From Streptomyces anulatus (GTDB lineage Bacteria; Actinomycetota; Actinomycetes; Streptomycetales; Streptomycetaceae): DNA of 64,000 nt. The stretch covers positions 372,001 through 436,000 of the forward strand of contig NZ_BMVK01000007.1 of the NCBI RefSeq assembly GCF_014650675.1, written 5' to 3'. The notes beneath the pieces were generated by a model. That model worked only from the letters and a program-made list of their open reading frames with translations, did no database searches and was not told the origin of the DNA. Positions within the stretch are counted from its first letter, which is position 1. Each line of letters begins with the position of its first letter. The translations under genes were made by a program, and so were the position numbers. Shown here one piece after another: positions 1-8,386 of this stretch.

Positions 1-678
1 GGCGACGGACACGGCCGCCGTACCGTCCGCGGTGAAGTAGCGGGTGGTGACGACGAGGACGGGGGCGCCGGGGAGCCGGTCCAGTTCCTTGGCGTCGTCC
101 GCCCGCGCCGAGCCGAGCTCCACCGAGCGGTCCTGGCCCTGCAGGCCGAGCCGGTGCAGCTCGCGCAGCACGCTCCGGGCGCGGACGGCGCCGGACGGGG
201 CTTCGATGGCGGAGAGGTCGGGCACCGAGGAGGCGGGGATGTAGAGGAGTTCCGCCGCTACCGCCTGCCCCTGGGTGTCGCGGATACGGCGCACCACGTG
301 CACCGGTTCGGCGGGGTCCGCTTCGAGCATGACGGCAACCGCCGCCGGGGCCTTGCCCATGGTGCTGTCGACCGGCTGCCAGGCCTCGCCGCTGACACCG
401 CCCGTCCATTCGTGCTGGGCGGTGGAGACGGCGATACCGACGCGCGGCGGGGCGACGGTCGTCCCGACGCCACGGCGGCGCTGCAGTCTTCCTTCGAGTT
501 CGAGCTGCTCCAGGGCCTGCCGGAGCGTGGCTCGGGCGACACCGAACCGCGCCGCGAGGTCCCGCTCGTTGGGCAGGATCTCCCCCACCGCAAAGTCCGA
601 GTCGAGTGCCTCACTGAGCACGGTCTTGAGGTGCCAGTACTTCGGCTCCTGTACCGATTCCAGCTGCGTGGTCCCCAC
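1..678 (-). CDS. GntR-family regulator with UTRA domain (C-terminus cut by window edge)
   Basis: A winged-helix DNA-binding domain of the GntR/HutC type lies at about residues 14-75 (PNERDLAARFGVARATLRQA is its recognition region). An effector-binding UTRA domain follows and runs off the window edge after 226 codons. The GTG at 678 is chosen because GGAGG lies a few bases upstream. HutC-type members usually repress sugar or amino-sugar uptake genes and are released by a sugar phosphate; that is family knowledge and the ligand here is unknown. A promoter whose -35 lies inside a perfect palindrome sits upstream, which suggests autorepression. Confidence 0.88.
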   Translation of the reverse strand, partial: MGTTQLESVQEPKYWHLKTVLSEALDSDFAVGEILPNERDLAARFGVARATLRQALEQLELEGRLQRRRGVGTTVAPPRVGIAVSTAQHEWTGGVSGEAWQPVDSTMGKAPAAVAVMLEADPAEPVHVVRRIRDTQGQAVAAELLYIPASSVPDLSAIEAPSGAVRARSVLRELHRLGLQGQDRSVELGSARADDAKELDRLPGAPVLVVTTRYFTADGTAAVSVA

Positions 679-749
679 CCTGTCCTCCGCAATCGCCCAG
701 CGTCTTTTTCCGCGACGTTATTTATTAAAGGTTCCTGTCTTAAGTGGAG

Positions 750-784
750 ACCCTAGGACGGCATACCCCCTTGGTCAAGACCAA
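750..784 (-). promoter_or_regulatory. Promoter and palindromic operator of the GntR gene
   Basis: TTGGTCAAGACCAA at 771-784 is a perfect 14-bp palindrome. On the minus strand it contains TTGACC (778-773), and 17 bp further on is TAGGGT (755-750), a good vegetative -35/-10 pair pointing into the GntR gene. The core resembles the TGGTCTAGACCA sites bound by DasR-like HutC regulators. Operator overlap with the -35 implies repression. No binding data are available. Confidence 0.6.
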
Positions 785-869
785 TCCTTATTCGTAACGG
801 AACGAAACGGGACTCTGGCGCAGAGCGTTCACACGACGTTCGTGGTGCCGTGAGGCGAGCGCAGCACAA

Positions 870-900
870 AGCCCCGCCCATCAGCGCTGATGGCGGGGCT
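870..900. terminator. Hairpin terminator after the ECF41 sigma gene
   Basis: AGCCCCGCC (870-878) pairs with GGCGGGGCT (892-900), and ATCAGC/GCTGAT extends the stem inside, with one bulged C at 879. It lies 64 bp past the sigma factor stop on the minus strand. There is no clear U-tract, as is usual in streptomycetes. Confidence 0.75.
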
Positions 901-963
901 CTGACCAGGCCTGCGGCGGGCCTGTGGGGCACTGGGGGCCGAGGTGGCGGGTGGTGCTTCTGG

Positions 964-1848
964 CTATACGGCGGGCAGCCCGGAAAGCTTGTCCGGATTG
1001 CGAATGATATAGGCGCATTGAATAACACCTTGGCCGACTTCGATCTGGAAGACGGTGTCGGCCTTGCCTCCGACGAAGTAGACGGCGGCGGGCCCGCCGT
1101 TGAGCTCCATGATGCGGATCTCCCTGTCCGGGCCGAGACTCCCCGCCACCGCGAAGAGGAAGCGGCCGACCTTGTCGGCGGTCTCGATGATCCGCCGCGG
1201 CGCCTTCGCCTTGCCACCACTGTCGCTGACCAGCCGGACGTCCGGGGCCAGCAGCGCGAGCAGCTGCTCGATGCCGCCTCCGGAGGCGGCGGCCAGGAAG
1301 CGTTCGGTGAGATCGCGGCGCTCGGCCGGGTTCACGTCGTAACGCGGCTTGCGCTCCTCCACATGCCGCCTGGCACGGCCGGCGAGCTGGCGGACGGCGT
1401 CCTCGGTGCGGTCCAGGGCGTTGGCGATCTCGGCGTACGGGAACCCGAAGGCCTCCCTGAGCACGAACACCGCGCGCTCCAGCGGCGAGAGCGATTCGAG
1501 GACGACCAGCACCGCGAGCGACACGGAATCGGCGAGGACGGCGCGCTCCGCGGTGTCGGGCACCGCGGGGCCGAATTCCGTGACCATCGGCTCCGGCAAC
1601 CAGGGTCCGGTGTACGACTCCCGGCGTGACTGCAGGTGCCGGAGCCGGTCGATGGCCAGCCGGGTGGTGATCCGCACCAGGAAGGCCCTCGGCTCCCGAA
1701 CGTCCTCGCGCGCCGCCGCCGACCACCTCAGCCACGCCTCCTGGACCACGTCCTCGGCGTCGGCGATGCGGCCGAGCATGCGATAGGCGACACCGGTGAG
1801 AACGGGCCGGTGTTCTTCGAAGAGCTCGGTCGCGGTGTCGACGGTCAT
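964..1848 (-). CDS. ECF41-type RNA polymerase sigma factor (SigJ-like)
   Basis: Sigma region 2 (near MLGRIADAEDVVQEAWLRW) and region 4 (about residues 130-180, FPYAEIANALDRTEDAVRQ) are followed by a long C-terminal SnoaL-like domain. That domain carries SDSGGK and the terminal NPDKL motif, both hallmarks of the ECF41 group, in which it takes over the role of an anti-sigma factor. The ATG at 1848 gives MTVDTATELFEEHRP, the usual family start; an in-frame ATG at 1866 is possible. ECF41 genes often sit beside an oxidoreductase or epimerase target. Here the divergent neighbour is an alpha/beta hydrolase, so that pairing is only inferred. Confidence 0.93.
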   Translation of the reverse strand: MTVDTATELFEEHRPVLTGVAYRMLGRIADAEDVVQEAWLRWSAAAREDVREPRAFLVRITTRLAIDRLRHLQSRRESYTGPWLPEPMVTEFGPAVPDTAERAVLADSVSLAVLVVLESLSPLERAVFVLREAFGFPYAEIANALDRTEDAVRQLAGRARRHVEERKPRYDVNPAERRDLTERFLAAASGGGIEQLLALLAPDVRLVSDSGGKAKAPRRIIETADKVGRFLFAVAGSLGPDREIRIMELNGGPAAVYFVGGKADTVFQIEVGQGVIQCAYIIRNPDKLSGLPAV

Positions 1849-1970
1849 CGGTCCATCCCAGCCCACCGGTCACGTGCTGTCCAGCGGGAATCGCCGAGCC
1901 CCTTGAACTACAAGCTACCCGGCGGTAATTGTTGTTGACGAGACGTCTACCCATCCCAGGGAGCAGCAGC

Positions 1971-2801
1971 ATGACCACCACGGTCTCCTTCACCGTCGCA
2001 ACGGCCGACGGTCCCCGTCCGGTCCGGGTCGCGTACGAACGGACCGGCTCGGGCGAACCGTTGCTGCTCCTGCACGGCATCGGCCACCATCTGAGGGCCT
2101 GGGACCCGGTGACACGGATCCTGGCCGCCGAGCGTGAGGTCATAGCCGTGGACCTGCCCGGCTTCGGCACCTCGCCCGCGCTGCCGGACGGAGTTCCCTA
2201 CGACCTCGCGACCGTCGGCCGGGTGCTCGGAGCCTTCTGTGCCGAACTCGGCCTGGACCGCCCGCATGTGGCCGGGAACTCGCTGGGCGGCCTGCTGGCA
2301 CTGGAGCTGGGCCGCACCGAGCTGGTGCGGTCGGTGACCGCGCTGTCCCCGGCGGGCTTCTGGACCGAGGCGGAACGGCGCTACGCCTTCGGCACCCTGC
2401 GGACGATGCGCCGGAGCGCACTGGCCCTGCCGGTGCCGCTGATCGAGCGCCTGTCGCGCAGCGCGGCCGGCCGGGCTGCCCTCACGAGCACCATCTACGC
2501 CCGCCCCGGCAGGCGTTCACCGGAGGCCGTCGTCGCCGAGACGCTCGCCCTGCGTGGAGCGACCGGCTTTCACCAGACGCTGGAGGCCGGCCGGGGCCTG
2601 CTCTTCGGCGATGACGTGAAGGGCGTCCCCGTCGCCGTCGCCTGGGGCACCCGCGACCGGATACTCCTGCGCAGGCAGGGTGTCCGCGCCAAGCGGGTGA
2701 TCCCCGACGCCCGGCTCGTGCGGCTGCCCGGGTGCGGGCACGTCCCGATGAACGACGACCCGGCGCTCGTGGCCCGCGTCATTCTGGACACCAGCCGCTG
2801 A
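1971..2801 (+). CDS. Alpha/beta-fold hydrolase
   Basis: This is a 276-residue cytoplasmic hydrolase with HGIGH (oxyanion loop), the nucleophile elbow GNSLGG, an acidic position in GTRDRI and the catalytic His in GCGHVP. The substrate cannot be read from sequence; esterase, lactonase or epoxide-hydrolase-like activities all use this fold. The ATG at 1971 is preceded by GGGAG, and an in-frame upstream start at 1929 lacks a good site. It is divergent from the ECF41 sigma factor gene. A perfect hairpin follows its stop. Confidence 0.88.
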   Translation: MTTTVSFTVATADGPRPVRVAYERTGSGEPLLLLHGIGHHLRAWDPVTRILAAEREVIAVDLPGFGTSPALPDGVPYDLATVGRVLGAFCAELGLDRPHVAGNSLGGLLALELGRTELVRSVTALSPAGFWTEAERRYAFGTLRTMRRSALALPVPLIERLSRSAAGRAALTSTIYARPGRRSPEAVVAETLALRGATGFHQTLEAGRGLLFGDDVKGVPVAVAWGTRDRILLRRQGVRAKRVIPDARLVRLPGCGHVPMNDDPALVARVILDTSR

Positions 2802-3737
2802 GCCGGCCCGTCGGGGCGCCGGCGCCCCGACGGGGAGTCGCGCTCCGGCGGCCCCGCGCCGCCCGAAGACGCCGGAACCGTACGCCACACCCGCACCGAC
2901 CAGGAGACTCCCCACGCCCTGTGCGGGGCCGTACGTCCCGGCTCCGACCAGAGGTGCGGTCAGGGCGGCGGAGACCGGGATGAAGCCGGAGAAGAGCGTG
3001 GCGCGTTCGGCTCCGATGCGCTGCATCCCGCTGTACCAGCAGACGAATCCGATCACGGTGACGACGGCGGCCTGCCACAGCAGGGCCGCCGCCTCGCCGC
3101 CCGTCGGGATGCGCAGGAACGATCCGCCGTCGATCAGCAGACCGAGCAGCGCCGACTCGACGGCCGCGACGCCGCAGACCGTCGCGGAGAGCAGTTTCGG
3201 TCCGAGCGGCCGGAGCACAGGGACAGCGAGGACCGCGAAGCCCACCTCGCCCGCGAGCGCGCCCACCGAGAACAGCACGCCCGCCAGGTCGGTGCGCCCC
3301 CAGCCCTGAACGGTGAACGCCCCGACGGCGACGAGTCCGGCCGCGTACAGCGTGACGCGGGACGGCCGGCGGCCCCCCAGCAGCGGGACGAGCACGCCGA
3401 CCACGATCGGCGCACAGCCCACGAAGACGCCGGGAACAGCTGGTTCCGCCGACTGCTCGGCAGCCAGGACCGCCAGGTTGAACCCGACCATGCCCACGGC
3501 GGCGAGCAACGCGAGCCGCCCCCACTGGCGGCGGGTGAGACGACGGAGCCGCGCCGTCGTGGAGTCGGGGTCGCGCCGCAGCAACGGGACGAGCAGGAGC
3601 GCGGCGAGACCGTAGCGAAGGGCCTGGCCGCCCGCGAACGGGTAGTCGCCGAGGACGCTGTTGGCCGTGAAGGATGCCCCCACCAGCACGCACGCGAGGG
3701 CCGCGAGGAGAGCCCCGCGCAGAGAGGTTGCGTTCAT
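2517..3737 (-). CDS. EamA/DMT-superfamily exporter with unusually long C-terminus
   Basis: About ten membrane segments in two EamA repeats occupy residues 1-300, as in drug/metabolite exporters of about 300 residues. The frame then continues for about 105 non-membrane residues, because the first in-frame stop is at 2517. The tail crosses the 2807-2834 hairpin and is antisense to the last 285 bp of the hydrolase. A single frameshift would stop it at 2779, closer to the usual family length. The divergent MocR gene starts 47 bp away, so the exported compound is probably linked to that regulator. The tail may be an assembly error or a real extension. Confidence 0.8.
   Translation of the reverse strand: MNATSLRGALLAALACVLVGASFTANSVLGDYPFAGGQALRYGLAALLLVPLLRRDPDSTTARLRRLTRRQWGRLALLAAVGMVGFNLAVLAAEQSAEPAVPGVFVGCAPIVVGVLVPLLGGRRPSRVTLYAAGLVAVGAFTVQGWGRTDLAGVLFSVGALAGEVGFAVLAVPVLRPLGPKLLSATVCGVAAVESALLGLLIDGGSFLRIPTGGEAAALLWQAAVVTVIGFVCWYSGMQRIGAERATLFSGFIPVSAALTAPLVGAGTYGPAQGVGSLLVGAGVAYGSGVFGRRGAAGARLPVGAPAPRRAGSAAGVQNDAGHERRVVVHRDVPAPGQPHEPGVGDHPLGADTLPAQEYPVAGAPGDGDGDALHVIAEEQAPAGLQRLVKAGRSTQGERLGDDGLR
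2807..2834. terminator. Perfect inverted repeat between hydrolase and exporter
   Basis: CCCGTCGGGGCGCC (2807-2820) is followed directly by its exact complement GGCGCCCCGACGGG (2821-2834). It lies 6 bp past the hydrolase stop and would serve as a convergent terminator. The exporter's open frame runs straight through it. Confidence 0.75.
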
Positions 3738-3761
3738 GGGGCCGACGCTAGGGTCGGCGAC

Positions 3762-3778
3762 GGACCCGTTTAAGGTCC
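3762..3778. promoter_or_regulatory. Candidate MocR operator in the exporter/MocR gap
   Basis: GGACC (3762-3766) and GGTCC (3774-3778) form an inverted repeat around CGTTTAA inside the 47-bp divergent gap. Its placement suits a regulator controlling both genes. It is short and unverified. Confidence 0.4.
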
Positions 3779-3784
3779 ACTTCC

Positions 3785-5242
3785 ATGACGTCTTCGGGGA
3801 CCAATTCGCATCGTCCGTCGGCGGAATCCCTCTCTCCGGCGTGGGAGTTGCTGCTGCCGGCCGCTGCCGCGCCGGCGCGCGGACGGGGGCGCGCACTCCG
3901 GTCCGCACTGCGGGAAGCGGTCCGCTCCGGCCGCCTCGCGGCCGGTACGAGGCTGCCGTCGAGCCGTGAGCTCGCGGCTGATCTGGGCGTCTCGCGCGGG
4001 CTGGTCACCGAGGCGTACGAGCAGCTCACCGCGGAGAGCTATCTGCGTAGCGGGCAGGGCGCGGGTACCTGGGTGAACGAGGGTGTACGCGCGGCCGAGC
4101 GCCCGGTACGCGACCGCGCGCCGGGCGCGGCGGGCGCACTGGTGGACTTCCGGCCCGGCACCCCCGACCTGTCCCTCTTCCCGCGCAGCGCGTGGAGTGC
4201 CGCCCAGCGGACGGTGTTCGGCCGGCTGCCGCACGGCGCGCTCGGCTACCCCGATCCGCGCGGGCTGCCGGAGCTGCGTGAGGCCCTGGCCGGACTGCTC
4301 GCCCGGCGCCGGGGCGTGGTGGCCGATCCGGAGCGGCTCGTGGTCTGCTCGGGAGTGGCCCAGGCGACCACCCTGCTCGGCTTCGTACTCCGGGACGAGG
4401 GCGTGACCTCGGTCGGGGTGGAGGATCCGGGCAGCCCGGAGCACGCCTCGCTGTTCGCCGCGACCGGTCTGGGCACGGTCCCCCTGCCCCTCGACGACGA
4501 CGGCCTCGCGCTCGCACCCCTGAGACGCTCCGGCGTACGCGCGGTGGTGACCACGCCCGCGCACCAGTTCCCCACCGGAATCGGGTACTCCGCGCAGCGC
4601 CGCGGCGAACTGCTCGACTGGGCGCGGACCGCGGACGCCGTGATCATGGAGGACGACTACGACGGGGACTTCCGGTACGACCGGGCGCCGGTGGGCGCCT
4701 TGCAGGGACTGGATCCCGAGCGGGTCGTGTACACCGGTTCCGTGAGCAAGTCACTGGCTCCCGGCCTGCGGCTCGGCTGGCTGGTCGCCCCCGCCGCGCT
4801 CACCGAGCGGATCGTCGCCCGCAAACGGACCATGGATCTGGGCAACCCGGTGATCGACCAGGCGGTCCTGGCCGACTTCGTCGTGCGCGGCGGCTACGAC
4901 CGGCAGTTGCGACGCTGCCAGCGGGCCTACCGGGAACGCCGGGACGCCCTGGTGGCCGCGCTCGACGAGCACTTCCCCGGCGCGACGGTCAGCGGCATCG
5001 CGGCGGGCCTGCACATCATCGCCCGACTGCCTGCGCGGTACGGCCCCGAGGACGTCTTCCTGGAGCGGGCGGCCGGGGCGGGCATCGCGCTGCGGCCGCT
5101 GCGCGACTGCGGAACGGCCGGCTCCGAGGACGGCACCCTGCCCCTCGTCCTGGGCTACGCCCATCTCGCCCCCGGCGACATCGCCCGGGGGATCGCCGCG
5201 CTGGCGGCCGCGCGGCGTTCCGGCCGGCCCGTCACCGGCTGA
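3785..5242 (+). CDS. MocR/PdxR-type regulator (GntR helix-turn-helix plus aminotransferase domain)
   Basis: It has 485 residues. An N-terminal GntR winged helix (about 25-95; SSRELAADLGVSRGLVTEAY) is joined to a fold-type-I aminotransferase-like domain. The PLP-lysine region reads TGSVSKSLAPGLRLGW, and EDDYDGDFRYD carries the PLP-nitrogen Asp. Family members use PLP or a PLP-amino-acid adduct as effector and often activate a divergent transporter or pyridoxal synthase gene. The divergent EamA exporter is therefore the likely target (inference). The length is typical. Confidence 0.93.
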   Translation: MTSSGTNSHRPSAESLSPAWELLLPAAAAPARGRGRALRSALREAVRSGRLAAGTRLPSSRELAADLGVSRGLVTEAYEQLTAESYLRSGQGAGTWVNEGVRAAERPVRDRAPGAAGALVDFRPGTPDLSLFPRSAWSAAQRTVFGRLPHGALGYPDPRGLPELREALAGLLARRRGVVADPERLVVCSGVAQATTLLGFVLRDEGVTSVGVEDPGSPEHASLFAATGLGTVPLPLDDDGLALAPLRRSGVRAVVTTPAHQFPTGIGYSAQRRGELLDWARTADAVIMEDDYDGDFRYDRAPVGALQGLDPERVVYTGSVSKSLAPGLRLGWLVAPAALTERIVARKRTMDLGNPVIDQAVLADFVVRGGYDRQLRRCQRAYRERRDALVAALDEHFPGATVSGIAAGLHIIARLPARYGPEDVFLERAAGAGIALRPLRDCGTAGSEDGTLPLVLGYAHLAPGDIARGIAALAAARRSGRPVTG

Positions 5243-5370
5243 CCGGCTCCGTTCACCCGGGGTTGGGGCTCCGGCCGCCGCAAGGCACTAGGCATGGGTG
5301 GAGACCGGCGCCGGTCCACGGCCTTCTCGCGAACGGCGCACCACCCGCCCACCTCCCTGGAGGCGCTTCG

Positions 5371-6954
5371 ATGTCCTACCGTCCGCGGATTCCCTCGCCC
5401 GGCCGTCGTGCCGTCCTGCGCGGCTCGCTGATCGCCCCTGCGGCGGTCGTCCTCTCCCCCGCGACCTCTTCGGCGGCGCCCGCCCTGCACCTGGCGGGGC
5501 GGCCCGAAGCGTCCTGGGGTGTGCAGGTGGGCAGCGTGACCGCCTCGTCGGCGCTCCTGTGGGTGCGCTCGGACCGGCCGGCCCGGATGCTGGTGGAGAC
5601 CTCGGCGACCGAGTCGTTCCGGCGGGTGCGCAGGTGGTACGGGCCGTCGATCGGCCCCGGGACGGACTTCACCGGCACCACACCGCTGTACGGCCTGCCC
5701 GCGGGCGAGCAGGTGCACTATCGCGTGACGCTCGCCGATCCGGCCGATCCGCGCCGCACCGGCAGGCCCGTGTACGGGACCTTCCGCACCGCTCCGGCCC
5801 GGCGACGCTCCGGGGTGCGGTTCCTGTGGTCGGGCGATATCGCGGGGCAGGGCTGGGGCATCAACCCGGACATCGGCGGCTACCGGGTGTACGAGGAGAT
5901 GCGCCGCCTGGACCCGGACTTCTTCCTGTGCAGCGGCGACAGCATCTACGCGGACGGTCCACTGGCGCCGAGCGTGACGCTGCCGGACGGCCGGATCTGG
6001 CGCAATGTCATGACCGAGGAGAAGGCGAAGGTCGCCGAGACGCTGGACGAGTACCGGGGCAACTTCCGCTACAACCTGCTCGACCGGAACGTCCGCCGCT
6101 TCAACGCGCAGGTGCCGTCCGTCGTGCAGTGGGACGACCACGAGGTGCGCAACAACTGGTATCCCGGCCAGATCCTCGACGACGCGCGTTACACCGAGAA
6201 GAACGTGGACATCCTCGCGGCGCGCTCCGTGCGCGCCTTCCACGAGTACGTGCCGCTCGCGCCCTCGTACGGTTCCGGGCGGCGTTCGCGGATGTACCGG
6301 GTCGTCCACCACGGGCCGCTGCTCGACGTGTTCGTGCTCGACATGCGTTCGCACCGCAACGCCAACTCCCCGGGCCGGCAGGCCGACGACACGACGGGCA
6401 TCCTCGGCGAGGAGCAGGCGCGGTGGCTGAAGCGCTCGCTGGCCGCCTCCCGGGCGGAGTGGAAGGTGATCGCCGCCGACATGCCGCTCGGCCTCGTGGT
6501 GCCGGACGGCGCGACGGACTTCGAAGCGGTGGCGCAGGGCGATCCCGGGGCCCCGCTCGGACGGGAACTCCAGATCGCCGAACTGCTCCGGTTCATCAAG
6601 CACCGCAGGATCACCGGCACCGTGTGGCTGACGGCCGACGTCCACTACACCTCGGCCCAGCACTACGCGCCGGAGCGGGCGGCGTTCAAGGACTTCGCCC
6701 CGTTCTGGGAGTTCGTGTCGGGCCCGCTGGCGGCGGGCGGCTTCCCGGCCAACGCGCTGGACGACACCTTCGGCCCGGACCGGGTCTTCGTGCGGGCTCC
6801 CGACCGTGCCAACGTCTCGCCGATGGAGTCCCCGCAGTACTTCGGCGAGGTGGAGATCGACGGCGACAGTGCGGAGCTGACGGTGCGTCTGCGGGCCGAG
6901 GGGGGAGCCGTGCTGTTCACCAAGGTGCTCCGGCCGGGCCGCGTCGGGCAGTGA
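5371..6954 (+). CDS. phoD: PhoD-type secreted alkaline phosphatase
   Basis: A Tat signal with a twin Arg (SPGRRAVLRGS) precedes a hydrophobic stretch and an Ala-rich cleavage region near residue 32. An N-terminal Ig-like domain (about 45-145) precedes the metallophosphatase core. The metal sites are visible as WSGDIAGQGWG, CSGDSIYADGP, QWDDHEVRNNW and WLTADVHYTSAQHY. PhoD enzymes are Ca/Fe-dependent phosphodi/monoesterases, usually induced by phosphate starvation. The ATG at 5371 follows CTGGAGG. I saw no PHO box I would defend in the 128 bp upstream. Confidence 0.9.
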   Translation: MSYRPRIPSPGRRAVLRGSLIAPAAVVLSPATSSAAPALHLAGRPEASWGVQVGSVTASSALLWVRSDRPARMLVETSATESFRRVRRWYGPSIGPGTDFTGTTPLYGLPAGEQVHYRVTLADPADPRRTGRPVYGTFRTAPARRRSGVRFLWSGDIAGQGWGINPDIGGYRVYEEMRRLDPDFFLCSGDSIYADGPLAPSVTLPDGRIWRNVMTEEKAKVAETLDEYRGNFRYNLLDRNVRRFNAQVPSVVQWDDHEVRNNWYPGQILDDARYTEKNVDILAARSVRAFHEYVPLAPSYGSGRRSRMYRVVHHGPLLDVFVLDMRSHRNANSPGRQADDTTGILGEEQARWLKRSLAASRAEWKVIAADMPLGLVVPDGATDFEAVAQGDPGAPLGRELQIAELLRFIKHRRITGTVWLTADVHYTSAQHYAPERAAFKDFAPFWEFVSGPLAAGGFPANALDDTFGPDRVFVRAPDRANVSPMESPQYFGEVEIDGDSAELTVRLRAEGGAVLFTKVLRPGRVGQ

Positions 6955-7006
6955 ACCAAGGCTGCCGTGGGGCCCGTTGTCAGTGGTGGGTCCTACGCTT
7001 TTTTTC

Positions 7007-8386
7007 ATGACCCGATCCGTTCAGGCCTTGGCCTACGCACGCCCGTCCTCCCTGGAGTCCTCGCAGGTGGGGCCGTCCCTCGGTCTGGAGACCTCGGGGG
7101 GCCTCACCCCGCGCGGAGCGGAGGCGCACCCTCGGTTCTTCGCGGGCTTCCTCTCCGATCCGCGGATAGCGGCACGCGGGCTGCTGGCGGTCGCGGACGT
7201 GGCCGCCGCCCGCTACTACCAGCGCACGCTGCCCGCCTCCCTGGACCCGGTGGTGACGGGCAACGGCGACCGGCTGCGCTTTGAGTCGTTCTCCGGCTGC
7301 TGCGGGGTGTACGCACGCCTCGACGTGCTCCAGGAAGGCCTGGACGGCCGGGAGACCGGCCACGGAACGACGAACGTGGACGTGAACCCTCCGCTGCGGG
7401 AGGCGCTTTCGCGGATCACGGCGGATGATCCGCTGCATCTGCGGGTGGGGCCCGAGGAGATGGCGGTGACCACGCTCGACGGTCCGGTGGTGGAGAAGAA
7501 GGTGCCGCTGCCCGACCGGTGGCTGCGCGGTTTCGCCGAGGCTCAGGTCGCCTCGGCCCGGTTCGATCTGCGGGCCGAGCTGACGGCGGCGCAGGCGGTG
7601 GCGTTCCTGCGTTCACTGCCCCGCTCCCCGTCCTCGGGCCGAGCGGCACATGGCGCCCGGTGGGTGGTGGCGTCGGGCGGGTCCCTGCGCCCGACGACCC
7701 GGCCGGTCCCGGGCGCGGTGTGCCTGCCGGGCCCGGAGCGGCTGGTGGCGTTGCAGCGGGTCCTGCGCGACGCGACGGCCCTGCGGGTGTACGGGCCGGT
7801 GGCCGACGGCGCGGCGGCGGCGAGTGCCTGGGAGGTGGTGCTGCCGGGGATGCGGCTCACGCTGACGCTCTCCCCCGACTCCTCGCGGGGATTCTCGGGC
7901 GAGGGCGGCGTCCTGGAGGCGCTGGCCACGGACGACGCGGCGGCCGATGCCGAGCTGGTGTCCGTGCTGCTCGCCTGGGAGCCCCGGATCGAACCGGCGT
8001 CACTGGCCGAGCAGTCGGGGCTGGGCGTGGAGCGGGTGCGGGCCGCGCTGACCCGGCTCGGCACGGCGGGCCGGGTCGGCTACGACCTGGCGGACGCCGC
8101 GTACTTCCACCGGGAGCTGCCGTACGACGCGGACCGGGCGGAGCGGCACAACCCGCGTCTCGTGGCCGCCCGCAGGCTGGTCGGTGAGGGCGCGGTGTCC
8201 CTCGACGGCGCGCGGGCGACGGTCGCCTCCGGGGACCGCCGCTACCAGGTGCGTGAGAGCGGTTCCGCGTTCACCTGCACCTGCCAGTGGTGGGCGGACT
8301 ACCGGGGGCGGCGGGGGCCCTGCAAACACGCGCTCGCGGTGCGCATGGTCCGCCGGGGTGCGACGGTCGCCGGAGGCGTGCGATGA
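7007..8386 (+). CDS. SWIM zinc-finger protein
   Basis: This is a 459-residue cytoplasmic protein. Near its C-terminus it has CTCQWWADYRGRRGPCKHAL, the C-x-C...C-x-H zinc signature of SWIM domains, which bind DNA or protein. The rest is not assignable. It shares a 4-bp ATGA overlap with the following DUF6493 gene, so the two are translationally coupled and probably work together. The ATG at 7007 follows a T-tract with a weak ribosome site. An in-frame TTG at 6977 is the alternative start. Confidence 0.85.
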   Translation: MTRSVQALAYARPSSLESSQVGPSLGLETSGGLTPRGAEAHPRFFAGFLSDPRIAARGLLAVADVAAARYYQRTLPASLDPVVTGNGDRLRFESFSGCCGVYARLDVLQEGLDGRETGHGTTNVDVNPPLREALSRITADDPLHLRVGPEEMAVTTLDGPVVEKKVPLPDRWLRGFAEAQVASARFDLRAELTAAQAVAFLRSLPRSPSSGRAAHGARWVVASGGSLRPTTRPVPGAVCLPGPERLVALQRVLRDATALRVYGPVADGAAAASAWEVVLPGMRLTLTLSPDSSRGFSGEGGVLEALATDDAAADAELVSVLLAWEPRIEPASLAEQSGLGVERVRAALTRLGTAGRVGYDLADAAYFHRELPYDADRAERHNPRLVAARRLVGEGAVSLDGARATVASGDRRYQVRESGSAFTCTCQWWADYRGRRGPCKHALAVRMVRRGATVAGGVR

